Positions 1 through 6,064 of a stretch of 8,493 nt of DNA are shown here, one piece after another. Position numbers and translations under genes: made by a program. Source of the stretch: Lachnospiraceae bacterium (GTDB taxonomy: Bacteria > Bacillota_A > Clostridia > Lachnospirales > Lachnospiraceae); NCBI GenBank assembly GCA_017958245.1, contig JAGDDC010000063.1:1-8493 (forward strand). Direction: 5' to 3'. Position 1 is the stretch's first letter; each line of letters opens with the position of its first letter. The notes under the pieces were generated by a model. It saw only the letters and a program-made list of their open reading frames with translations, ran no database searches and was not told where the DNA came from.

Positions 1-955
1 CACAGGCCTCTCTGATATCCTTTGCGATCAGGATGAAGCCGTAGTTTTCAAGCGACTTCTCTATGATCTCCCTGCGTGAGAGCGTCTTTAGGAAGCCTGC
101 TATCTCCTTCTCGACTGCATCCGCAAGCTCTGCGGATGTCGTGATCAGCGTCGCGCACGCGAGCTCATCGTGCTCTGCCTGGGAGATCAGGTCCGCAGCC
201 ACGAACCTCGGGTTCGCCGTCTCATCCGCGACAACAAGTATCTCGCTCGGTCCCGCGATCGAATCGATGCTCACGTGGCCGTAGACTCTTTTCTTGGCGA
301 GCGCCACGAAGATGTTTCCCGGTCCCACGATCTTGTCGACTCTCGGCACGCTCTCGGTCCCGAAGGCCAGAGCGGCTATGGCCTGTGCCCCGCCGATCTT
401 GAAAACCTTGTCGGCACCTGCCTCACGCGCGGCGACGAGAGTCTGGGCATAGACCCTGCCGTCCTTTGCAGGAGGCGTTGTCATCACGATCTCGCCGACT
501 CCCGCCGTCTTTGCGGGGATGACGTTCATGAGCACCGACGAGGGGTAAGCTGCCTTCCCGCCCGGCACGTACACGCCTGCGCGCGCCATGGGGATGATGC
601 GCTGTCCGAGCATGATCCCCTCTCTGTCCATATCGACAAATGTGTTGCGGAGCTGTTTCCTGTGGAAGCTCTCGATGTTTGCCTTCGCCCTGCGAATGAC
701 CTCGACGAGCTCACTGTCGACCTCTCTGTAGGCCTCCTCGAATTCCTCTTCCGTCACGAGGATGTTCTTCCCGTCGATCTTTACCTTGTCAAACTTCTCG
801 GTGTACTCAAACAGGGCCTTGTCGCCCCTCTCCCTGACATCGGCAAGGATCGAATCGACTGTCGCCTCGTACTCTCCGTACTGTGAAGGGTTCCTGTTCA
901 TGAGTCCCGTCAGGATATCCTTCTTTACCTTTTCGCTTAACTCATATCTTCTCAT
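1..955 (-). CDS. hisD: Histidinol dehydrogenase, N-terminal 318 residues (runs off left edge)
   Basis: Catalyses the last two steps of histidine synthesis in the cytosol: NAD-dependent, zinc-dependent oxidation of L-histidinol through histidinal to L-histidine. The frame is open from an ATG at 953-955 to the left edge, giving 318 codons of a family usually about 430 long, so roughly 110 C-terminal residues lie outside. Family blocks are VPGGKAAYPSS in the first half, VGPGN at residues 210-214, IAGPSEILV shortly after, and SQAEH at 258-262. Q259 and H262 match two of the zinc ligands and fall at the same numbers as in the E. coli enzyme. The catalytic Glu-His pair and the remaining zinc ligands should lie beyond the edge, so integrity is not shown. 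An AGAGG ribosome site sits five bases before the ATG. It follows hisG by 51 bases in the same operon. Identification is near certain; completeness is unknown. Confidence 0.96.
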   Translation of the reverse strand, partial: MRRYELSEKVKKDILTGLMNRNPSQYGEYEATVDSILADVRERGDKALFEYTEKFDKVKIDGKNILVTEEEFEEAYREVDSELVEVIRRAKANIESFHRKQLRNTFVDMDREGIMLGQRIIPMARAGVYVPGGKAAYPSSVLMNVIPAKTAGVGEIVMTTPPAKDGRVYAQTLVAAREAGADKVFKIGGAQAIAALAFGTESVPRVDKIVGPGNIFVALAKKRVYGHVSIDSIAGPSEILVVADETANPRFVAADLISQAEHDELACATLITTSAELADAVEKEIAGFLKTLSRREIIEKSLENYGFILIAKDIREAC

Positions 956-1006
956 GACTACCTCTGTTTTCCGTTTTTTTTTTGAGTTCGTTCTCCGGAT
1001 CAGGCT

Positions 1007-1672
1007 TCATCCCTGTGATCCCGTGTTCTCCCTGCGGCTTATGGCTTCACGGAGTCTCGAGATCAGGTCTCCTATCCTCTCGCTCTCCATCTTCATGCTG
1101 ACCTGGTTTACGACCATCCTTGCAGAGAGATCGCATACCTCCTCGAGCACGCAGAGCCCGTTCTCCCTCAGTGTGGAGCCGGTCTCGACTATGTCGACTA
1201 TGACTTCTGCGAGTCCCACTATCGGCGCGAGCTCTATCGAACCGTTGAGCTTGATGATCTCCACCGTGCGGTGCTTCACGTTGTTGAAATACTCTTTTGC
1301 TATTGCGGGATATTTTGTTCCGACTCTGATGATCTCGCCTCCCGCAAGGCTTTCCTTTGCCTCCTTGGGTCCCGCGACGCACATCCTGCACTTTCCGAGG
1401 CCGAGGTCGAGCACCTCGTAGAGTTTCCTTCCCTCCTCGAGTATCGTGTCCTTGCCGACGATGCCGATGTCCGCGGCACCGTATTCTACATAGGTGGGTA
1501 CATCATTTGCCTTCGCGAGGAAGAATTTAAGCCCGAGTTCTTCATTTGCGAAGATGAGCTTTCTCGACTCCTTATCCTCCATCTCCTCGCAGGTGATCCC
1601 GATCTCGCGGAAGATCTTCATCGTCTGGCCTGCGAGCCGCCCTTTGGCCAGTGCTATAGTGATATATCTCAT
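1007..1672 (-). CDS. hisG: ATP phosphoribosyltransferase catalytic subunit, short form
   Basis: First committed step of histidine synthesis: joins ATP and PRPP to give phosphoribosyl-ATP. The 221-residue length marks it as the short form (HisG-S), which lacks the C-terminal regulatory domain of the roughly 300-residue enzymes and works only in a complex with HisZ; hisZ is the gene directly upstream. Visible family blocks are IALAKGRL at residues 6-13, [19 protein letters not shown] in the first third, and the PRPP-binding loop DIVETGSTL at 160-168. The loop residue S166 is a position often occupied by Arg or Gln. The ATG at 1670-1672 is preceded by an A-rich AAAGG site about eight bases upstream. 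The stop is TGA. It lies 53 bases after hisZ and 51 before hisD, and the latter gap contains a run of ten A on the coding strand. Very likely co-transcribed with both. Confidence 0.97.
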   Translation of the reverse strand: MRYITIALAKGRLAGQTMKIFREIGITCEEMEDKESRKLIFANEELGLKFFLAKANDVPTYVEYGAADIGIVGKDTILEEGRKLYEVLDLGLGKCRMCVAGPKEAKESLAGGEIIRVGTKYPAIAKEYFNNVKHRTVEIIKLNGSIELAPIVGLAEVIVDIVETGSTLRENGLCVLEEVCDLSARMVVNQVSMKMESERIGDLISRLREAISRRENTGSQG

Positions 1673-1725
1673 ATCCGGTACCTTTTTCTTTCTGTGTATT
1701 CAAATGAGACACTGTTTAAACAGCG

Positions 1726-2910
1726 TTACCTAAATCTTACGATCCCGGAGAAGCCTGCCCTGTCTATCCTCTGTTCGGCCTCTTCCATGCTCTCTGAGTC
1801 GGGCACGCACATGGTCGCGACCTGTCCGCCCTCGTCCCTGAGCTTCTTTGCGTATGCGAGCGCCTTCATGTCATCCTTCTCCCTGTACAGGAGGAGCGTC
1901 TTGCAGGCTTCGGGGCAGAGACCGCGCTTCTGTCTGCTGAGTGCTGCCATCAGGCTGTCTACATATATGGCCATGCCTATAGCGGGTGTGTCGACTCCGA
2001 ACTGCCCGATGAGGGAATCGTATCTGCCTCCCGAGATCACGGGTTCACCTGTGCCGTAGGTGTAGGCATGGAAGATGATGCCCGTGTAATAATCATACTG
2101 GCTCAGAGTTCCGAGATCGAAGCTGATGTATCTTTCGAAGCCGTAGGCTTTCATCAGGTCGAAGATCTTCTCGATGCGGTCGATCGCAGCGATCGCTTCA
2201 CTGTTTGAGGTAAGTGTCCTGATCTCTTCGAGCTTTTCCCTGCCGCCAAACATCGAGGGAAGGCTTCCGAAGAGCTTCACGAGCTTCTCGTCCGCGTTGA
2301 TACCGCGCAGGAAGGACTCGATCCCGAAGGCGTTCTTGTTGTCTATAAGGGATCTGAGAGTCATGATGTCGTCGGCGTCAAAACCTGCCTCTGTCACGAT
2401 CGCTCTGAAGAACCCCGTGTGGCCCACGTCTACCTGAAACTCATCAAAACCTGCCTCAAGCAGAGCAGAAACAGTCAGCGCGAGCATCTCGGCATCGGCC
2501 TGGATCGAATCGTCGCCGACAAGTTCGGCACCTATCTGAGTGCACTCTCTTAACTTTCCCTGATAATCAGTCATGTTGACAAAGGTGTTGCCGCTGTAAC
2601 AGAGCCTCAAAGGCTGATCAAGATCTCTGAAATACCCCGCCACGCACCTGGCGATCTGGGGAGTCATATCAGGCCGCAGGACGAGTATGTTGCCGTCTCT
2701 GTCAAAGAATTTGTACATATTCTTTGTCGAGACCGTGCCTCTCTCCTCGCTGAACACATCCATGAACTCAAACGTGGGAGTCTGGATATCATCAAACCCG
2801 TACGTTCCAAAGATCCGGTGGAGCCTTTCCTCCATCCCGAGCTTTTTCGTGCACTCCTTGCCGTAGATATCGCGAACGCCGTCAGGCGTATGCAGTAGAT
2901 TCTCTTTCAA
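1726..2910 (-). CDS. hisZ: ATP phosphoribosyltransferase regulatory subunit (HisRS paralogue)
   Basis: HisZ is a histidyl-tRNA-synthetase-like protein without aminoacylation activity. It forms a hetero-octamer with short HisG, is needed for its activity and carries histidine feedback control. The 394-residue product shows the class II synthetase core: LLHTPDGVRDI at 5-15, the motif-2-like block LRPDMTPQIAR at 78-88, YDYYTG at 272-277, GGRYD at 294-298 and a motif-3-like PAIGMAIYVDSL at 309-320. From about residue 335 a short tail resembles a reduced HisRS anticodon domain; HisZ proteins usually lack a full one. The start is TTG at 2908-2910, chosen because a strong GGAGG (2918-2922) sits seven bases upstream and the nearby ATG codons are in other frames. 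Stop TAA. As first gene of the his unit it is directly under the consensus promoter at 2986-3014. Translation may be tempered by the TTG start. Confidence 0.95.
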   Translation of the reverse strand: MKENLLHTPDGVRDIYGKECTKKLGMEERLHRIFGTYGFDDIQTPTFEFMDVFSEERGTVSTKNMYKFFDRDGNILVLRPDMTPQIARCVAGYFRDLDQPLRLCYSGNTFVNMTDYQGKLRECTQIGAELVGDDSIQADAEMLALTVSALLEAGFDEFQVDVGHTGFFRAIVTEAGFDADDIMTLRSLIDNKNAFGIESFLRGINADEKLVKLFGSLPSMFGGREKLEEIRTLTSNSEAIAAIDRIEKIFDLMKAYGFERYISFDLGTLSQYDYYTGIIFHAYTYGTGEPVISGGRYDSLIGQFGVDTPAIGMAIYVDSLMAALSRQKRGLCPEACKTLLLYREKDDMKALAYAKKLRDEGGQVATMCVPDSESMEEAEQRIDRAGFSGIVRFR

Positions 2911-2917
2911 ATGTCAT

Positions 2918-2922
2918 CCTCC
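2918..2922 (-). promoter_or_regulatory. Ribosome binding site that fixes the hisZ TTG start
   Basis: GGAGG on the minus strand, seven bases before TTG 2908-2910. This strong site and its ideal spacing justify the TTG start. The ATG overlapping its last base is in another frame. Confidence 0.8.
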
Positions 2923-2927
2923 GTCAT

Positions 2928-2945
2928 CGTGTTTGCTTTAACACG
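2928..2945 (-). promoter_or_regulatory. Small hairpin in the his leader next to the hisZ ribosome site
   Basis: In the minus-strand transcript CGTGTT and AACACG can form a 6-bp stem with a 6-base loop, ending five bases before the GGAGG of hisZ. A second dyad, TTAAC-GT-GTTAA (2938-2949), overlaps it, so the two cannot form together. Stems this short can arise by chance, and no function is shown. Confidence 0.25.
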
Positions 2946-2959
2946 TTAATGTGGTAGAT

Positions 2960-2975
2960 TGCTAATTTGTTAGCA
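2960..2975. promoter_or_regulatory. Candidate operator dyad at the his transcription start
   Basis: TGCTAA-TTTG-TTAGCA is a perfect 6-bp inverted repeat with a 4-base centre, covering about +5 to +20 relative to the predicted start. That is a typical place for a repressor site. There is no U-run after it, so it is not a terminator. The regulator is unknown; a TrpR-like HisR/YerC protein has been proposed for some Firmicute his operons, but I cannot compare this dyad with a binding motif from memory. Confidence 0.45.
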
Positions 2976-2985
2976 TACTAAACTG

Positions 2986-3014
2986 ATTATATTAAACGAT
3001 TGTGATTCTGTCAA
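2986..3014 (-). promoter_or_regulatory. Consensus sigma-A promoter of the his operon
   Basis: On the minus strand TTGACA (3009-3014) and TATAAT (2986-2991) are separated by exactly 17 bases, matching the housekeeping consensus at all twelve positions. The -35 hexamer contains the folC stop codon TGA (3011-3013), so the his operon has its own promoter although folC reads toward it. Expected transcription start is near 2979, giving a leader of about 70 bases before hisZ. Such a strong promoter suggests control by repression, for which the dyad at 2960-2975 is a candidate site. Confidence 0.9.
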
Positions 3015-4300
3015 CTCTTTTTAAGTGTCTCTTTCGCTGCGGCCCTTGCCTCATCCATCATATAGAAAGAGCCGCAGATGCAGACTGCGCACTTGTTCGT
3101 TTCTTCCCGCAGCAGCGAGAGCGCTTCTCTCACGCCCTCTCGCACGCTCTCACACGCGCGGGCTTTTATCCCAAGCCCGCCTGCAAGCCTGCAAAGCTCT
3201 TCGGGCGACATGGCTCTCTCGCTGTCCGGTGCGGTGCAGAACATCTCCCTTGCAAATGGTTTTATAAGCCCGAGACTTTGCTCCACATCCTTGTCCGCCA
3301 TGAAGGCTGTGACGAAGATGACCGCCCCTTCAAGGCCTCTCGAGGAGAGCGATTCCGTGAGTGCTCCTATGCACTGCGGATTGTGGCCTCCGTCCGCTAT
3401 CACGAGCGGGTTTTCGGATAGTATCTCAAACCTCGCGGGAAGGGCGACATTTGCGAGAGCCCATGCGAGATCTTTCTTGTTTACATTATATCCCTTTGAA
3501 GCCAGCAAGTACACAGTTTCGAGCGAAACTGCGGCGTTTTTCTCCTGAAACAGGCCGGGCATGAGGATATCCGCATCCTCCATACCCTCATACTCTCTCA
3601 CAGACTCTTTCGCGACACGAAACCCGCAGCCCTTATCCTTTGCCACACCCCTAAGTATCTCTATGGCCCGGTTTCCTTGAGTGTCCCCTGCGGTGCTTGC
3701 TTCATCCGTATCATCCTTCGCCTGAGAGCACATCATATAGCACACCACATCCGACCCCTGCTTTATGATGCCCGCCTTGTTGCGGGTGATCTCCTCTATG
3801 GTCGTTCCGAGATAGCGCACATGATCGATGCCTATGTTCGTGAACACTGCGGTGAGAGGCGGATCGATCACGTTGGTCGCATCATCTCTCCCTCCCATGC
3901 CGACCTCGACCACGACGATCTCGCACCCGTGGTCCTTGAAAAATTCACATGCCGCCGCAAATGCGGTCTCAAACTCCGAGGGCTTGTCCTCCATATCCTC
4001 CGCGAACACCTCAGCAGTCTCAAAGAGCCTTCCAAGCTCCTCATCAGAGATCTGCAGTGTTCTGACAGCCCCGTCCTCTTCCGGAAGGATCAGAGACATG
4101 TATTCGTTTATCTTTGATATATAGGGGGAGGTAAAGAGCCCCACCCTGTATCCCGCATGGGCCAGGGCATACGCGATGTACGAGCAGGTCGAACCCTTGC
4201 CGTTCGTACCCGTCACATGCACTGTCTTAAAGCTTTTCTGCGGCTCCCCGAAGCATTCAAGAAGTCTTTTAACCCTATCGAGTCCCGGCTTTATGACCAT
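3011..4300 (-). CDS. folC: Bifunctional folylpolyglutamate synthase / dihydrofolate synthase
   Basis: Mur-ligase-like cytosolic enzyme that adds glutamate to dihydropteroate and to folates, using ATP. The 429-residue product has the ATP-binding loop HVTGTNGKGST at 28-38, TSPYI at 57-61, VEVGMGGRDDATN at 131-143, the NKAGIIK block at 174-180 with the lysine that is carbamylated in relatives (K175), LPARFEIL at 287-294 and DGGHNP at 303-308. It begins at VIKPGL, whereas relatives such as B. subtilis FolC have about 20 more residues before the equivalent KPGL block. No longer start is possible because an in-frame TAG lies seven codons upstream, and a GGAGG eight bases before the ATG supports this start. 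A polar insert of about 17 residues (193-209) is unlike the relatives I recall. Stop TGA lies inside the his -35 box. The amber-broken ATPase gene ends 46 bases upstream. Confidence 0.95.
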   Translation of the reverse strand: MVIKPGLDRVKRLLECFGEPQKSFKTVHVTGTNGKGSTCSYIAYALAHAGYRVGLFTSPYISKINEYMSLILPEEDGAVRTLQISDEELGRLFETAEVFAEDMEDKPSEFETAFAAACEFFKDHGCEIVVVEVGMGGRDDATNVIDPPLTAVFTNIGIDHVRYLGTTIEEITRNKAGIIKQGSDVVCYMMCSQAKDDTDEASTAGDTQGNRAIEILRGVAKDKGCGFRVAKESVREYEGMEDADILMPGLFQEKNAAVSLETVYLLASKGYNVNKKDLAWALANVALPARFEILSENPLVIADGGHNPQCIGALTESLSSRGLEGAVIFVTAFMADKDVEQSLGLIKPFAREMFCTAPDSERAMSPEELCRLAGGLGIKARACESVREGVREALSLLREETNKCAVCICGSFYMMDEARAAAKETLKKS

Positions 4301-4308
4301 CGAAGCTC

Positions 4309-4313
4309 CCTCC
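4309..4313 (-). promoter_or_regulatory. Ribosome binding site that fixes the short folC start
   Basis: A purine-rich stretch containing GGAGG lies eight bases before ATG 4298-4300 on the minus strand. With the in-frame TAG seven codons upstream of the ATG, it makes this the only plausible start. Confidence 0.75.
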
Positions 4314-4321
4314 CCTTCCTA

Positions 4322-4350
4322 AGTATTGCATTGATCGAAATCATTATCAA
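4322..4350 (-). promoter_or_regulatory. Candidate folC promoter overlapping the end of the ATPase gene
   Basis: TTGATA (4345-4350), 17 bases, then AATACT (4322-4327) on the minus strand, with TGC directly before the -10 box as in extended -10 promoters. The -35 overlaps the ATPase stop codon. Transcription would start just before the ribosome site, leaving a leader of roughly 20 bases. The -35 matches consensus at 5 of 6 positions and the -10 at 4 of 6. It would let folC be expressed independently of the gene upstream. Confidence 0.4.
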
Positions 4351-4354
4351 TGAT
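4340..4354. repeat. 15-base palindrome over the ATPase stop codon
   Basis: ATCATT-ATC-AATGAT is a perfect 6-bp inverted repeat with a 3-base centre, and it overlaps the stop codon of the ATPase gene and the candidate folC -35 box. No T-run follows on either strand, so it is not an intrinsic terminator. It could be a protein site or chance. Confidence 0.3.
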
Positions 4355-5252
4355 CCGCAAAAAGCTCCGTCGCGGAAATAGTATTCAAGACCACACCCGA
4401 ATACTCGTTTTTCTTCAGACCATTTACTGTAACAAGCGTAATATGGATTGATTTGTCCGTTGATGTCTCCTTTTGAAAAACCTCCGCTTTATACAAGAGT
4501 TCTCTCTCATAGGCAGAATCAATTATATACTCACCGGATGAATACTTCATCTCACAGAGGTTGATCACACCGTCTGTTCTGTCAATGATCAGATCTATCT
4601 GTACTCCGGGAGATGCTTTTCTGCTTCGCCATGTGTATTCGTTTGTCTCGACACCCGATATTCCGAGCGCACTCTTTATCTGTCTGATATGATTAACACA
4701 TACCATTTCAAAAGTATTGCCGCACCATGTATGGTATCCGGGCGTATTGATGTACTTCATCCATGAACCGGTTTTCATGCTGCGCAAAAAATAATGATGA
4801 AAAAGTATAAACGGATCTGTTATCTGATAAACAAACCCCTGCTTTGAAGTAACTGAAACCTTGTATTTCCTGATAAACCCACATTGTTCAAGTTCGGACA
4901 ATGCAGTCGTCAGAGCATTTCCGCTCTTTATTCCCAACGCGTCTATTATCTCGCATCTGGTGTAACCATATCTTCTTTTCGACAGAACATCTATAATAGA
5001 TCGGTGTAACTCTGATCTTTTGAACAATGATTTAAACAATCTGTCGTATTCATAATGCAGTTCTCCGTTTTCATTGATCAAAAGATTGTCAATATTCTGT
5101 GGAAGGCTTAGGCGGCTGTCAAGCATGTTAAAATAATAAGGGATTCCACCAAATATCATATAACTTTCCATCAGCAGCTTTCTGCCCATATTGAGTCCGT
5201 TTAAAGCACATAATTCTTCGCATTCGTGCAATCTAAACGGCTTTAACTGCAT
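4347..5252 (-). CDS. C-terminal part of the interrupted ATPase: winged helix and PD-(D/E)XK-like domain (301 aa from the first ATG)
   Basis: Continuation of the same frame after the amber codon. The first ATG is at 5250-5252, seven codons past the stop, and has no convincing ribosome site (only AGG three bases away), so independent translation is doubtful. Features counted from that ATG: QLKPFRLHECEEL (2-14) and FGGIPYYFNML (34-44), typical for the family; a winged helix at about 84-130 with GYTRCEIIDALG; then a domain with E182, D220 in QIDLI, and E234-x-K236 in CEMKYS, the spacing expected of PD-(D/E)XK folds. All four residues are intact, so the decay is recent or the product is still under selection. 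Stop TGA, 46 bases before folC. Confidence 0.5.
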   Translation of the reverse strand: MQLKPFRLHECEELCALNGLNMGRKLLMESYMIFGGIPYYFNMLDSRLSLPQNIDNLLINENGELHYEYDRLFKSLFKRSELHRSIIDVLSKRRYGYTRCEIIDALGIKSGNALTTALSELEQCGFIRKYKVSVTSKQGFVYQITDPFILFHHYFLRSMKTGSWMKYINTPGYHTWCGNTFEMVCVNHIRQIKSALGISGVETNEYTWRSRKASPGVQIDLIIDRTDGVINLCEMKYSSGEYIIDSAYERELLYKAEVFQKETSTDKSIHITLVTVNGLKKNEYSGVVLNTISATELFADH

Positions 5253-5270
5253 CTGCCTGGTAACCCTGTT

Positions 5271-5774
5271 CTAGAGTCCTCCGTTATCATTTAATACATT
5301 TTCAATGATCCACGACGAGGCAGAACCGCAAACGATCAACAGCAGATCCGGCTGAGACGATCCCCAGCTGTTCCAGAAATAATCAAGGCCTGTCTTCAAA
5401 TCAGATCGTGCCGTATCCATCCAGGGCAATTCATCCAGAAACACAACCCGTTTACCGGTAACGGCATCACGCTTAATACCGGGTGTCTCCAAAATGTCCC
5501 GCATACGGGAAAATGCCTCGACCCAGTTTTTAGGCCGTGCCTTCTCCCTGCTGCCGAATCGCCTCAAAGTATCTCCGAAGACATCTAATTGTTCCTTTGT
5601 CGATGCATTTGCGACTCCGGTCGCGTAAAAAGCAAACTGATTATGGAAGAATTCCTTCACAAGATAGGTTTTTCCAGTCCTTCTCCTTCCATAGACAGCA
5701 AGGAATTCAGGTCTATGGGAATCAAGGCATATTTGCAGCAAATCCTGTTCTTTTCGCCTTCCTAAAACATTCAT
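5271..5774 (-). CDS. N-terminal ATPase half of the interrupted gene (167 aa)
   Basis: If no readthrough occurs, this is what would be translated. It carries LGRRKEQ at residues 4-10, the Walker A loop GRRRTGKT at 29-36, Walker B VVFLDE at 110-115 and a sensor-1-like LIVCGSASSW at 146-155. It ends at TAG 5271-5273. The nucleotide-binding core is nearly whole, but the later part of the ATPase domain, the winged helix and the nuclease-like domain are lost. Such a fragment might still fold and hydrolyse ATP, but this cannot be seen from sequence. GGAGG at 5785-5789 and an ATG start make good initiation likely. Confidence 0.55.
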   Translation of the reverse strand: MNVLGRRKEQDLLQICLDSHRPEFLAVYGRRRTGKTYLVKEFFHNQFAFYATGVANASTKEQLDVFGDTLRRFGSREKARPKNWVEAFSRMRDILETPGIKRDAVTGKRVVFLDELPWMDTARSDLKTGLDYFWNSWGSSQPDLLLIVCGSASSWIIENVLNDNGGL

Positions 5775-5837
5775 ATCTGATACACCTCCGATCAGGCAGC
5801 GGCAAAGTGATAGTAATACTCAAAATTGCGACATATC

Positions 5838-5909
5838 GTGCCAACTTATACAAAATTTCTACGAAGTTGGCACTTTATAGTGATATAATGTATAGATATT
5901 TTGCCAACT
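5838..5909 (-). repeat. Three AGTTGGCA elements in the ATPase leader, with alternative pairing
   Basis: On the minus strand, in transcript order: A = AGTTGGCA (5902-5909), B = GTGCCAACTT (5864-5873), C = AAGTTGGCAC (5838-5847). B and C are perfect 10-base inverted repeats 16 bases apart. B also pairs with A over 8 bases across 29. The A:B and B:C stems exclude each other, as in leader RNAs that switch between two folds. There is no U-run after C, so control would have to act on translation or in another way. Seen as DNA, they are three sites for one protein, A and C being direct repeats 63 bp apart (six helical turns). Which reading is right cannot be told from the sequence alone. Confidence 0.6.
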
Positions 5910-5915
5910 AAAATG

Positions 5916-5944
5916 ATCATACAACACTTTAGGTATTTATTCAA
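5916..5944 (-). promoter_or_regulatory. Candidate promoter of the ATPase gene
   Basis: TTGAAT (5939-5944), 17 bases, TATGAT (5916-5921) on the minus strand; the -10 matches consensus at 5 of 6 positions and the -35 at 4 of 6. Predicted start is near 5909, giving a leader of about 135 bases that contains all three AGTTGGCA elements. It lies back to back with the promoter for the plus-strand genes. Confidence 0.5.
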
Positions 5945-5972
5945 TACAGTTTTTCTCTTGCCATGCGCAATG

Positions 5973-6000
5973 TTGTCTTTTCGGATAATCTTGCTATAAT
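5973..6000 (+). promoter_or_regulatory. Promoter for the 178-aa gene and cstA, with extended -10
   Basis: TTGTCT (5973-5978), 16 bases, TATAAT (5995-6000), with TGC directly before the -10 box. Expected start is near 6007, leaving a leader of about 58 bases. As the next gap is only 16 bases, it should serve both genes. Confidence 0.7.
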
Positions 6001-6064
6001 TGTGTTGTGACCCATGTGAATGAGAATCATTTGAGGTGATGATCATTTACGCTTTGAAAATGAG

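Larger units (their letters stand above)
4347..5774 (-). pseudogene. AAA-family ATPase with PD-(D/E)XK-like C-terminal domain, interrupted by an in-frame amber codon
   Basis: Read as one frame this is a 475-codon gene with a single TAG at codon 168 (5271-5273). Both sides of the stop are in the same frame and fit the COG1672-type ATPases (ATPase_2 plus DUF234-like C-terminus), whose usual length is about 450-480. The seam reads NDNGGL-stop-NRVTRQMQLKPF, where relatives as I recall them continue with Tyr or His, so TAT/TAC to TAG is the simplest explanation. Order of parts: P-loop (29-36), Walker B (110-115), the stop, a middle region, a winged helix (about 258-304), and a nuclease-like domain with E356, D394 and E408-x-K410. 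The physiological role of this family is not settled. ATG 5772-5774 has GGAGG ten bases upstream. The region is more AT-rich than its neighbours, suggesting acquisition. A sequencing error or stop readthrough remain possible. Confidence 0.8.
5775..6064. other. AT-rich divergent intergenic region
   Basis: 290 bases between the divergently read ATPase gene and the 178-aa gene. It holds the ATPase promoter and leader repeats on the left and the plus-strand promoter (5973-6000) on the right. An extra plus-strand extended -10 (TGATATAAT, 5881-5889) lacks a -35 partner. No convincing gene lies here; the small open frames are low-complexity and lack ribosome sites. Confidence 0.7.

Noticed and set aside
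170..886. Long plus-strand open frame opposite hisD
   Set aside because: It is antisense to a conserved enzyme, and its Arg/His/Asp-rich translation is typical of a shadow of GC-rich coding sequence.
974..983. Run of ten A on the coding strand between hisG and hisD as a slippage or terminator signal
   Set aside because: It lies outside both genes, no GC-rich hairpin precedes it, and on the transcript it reads as A, not U.
2911..3010. His T-box or attenuator leader upstream of hisZ
   Set aside because: The predicted leader is only about 70 bases, with no run of His codons, no T-box-like element and no terminator with a U-run.
5838..5909. Leader repeats as a CRISPR array or transposon ends
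   Set aside because: Only three short copies in mixed orientation with unequal spacing; no transposase or target duplication is visible.
5846..6046. 66-codon minus-strand open frame in the divergent intergenic region
   Set aside because: It runs through the promoters and repeat elements, lacks a ribosome site and shows no family-like sequence.
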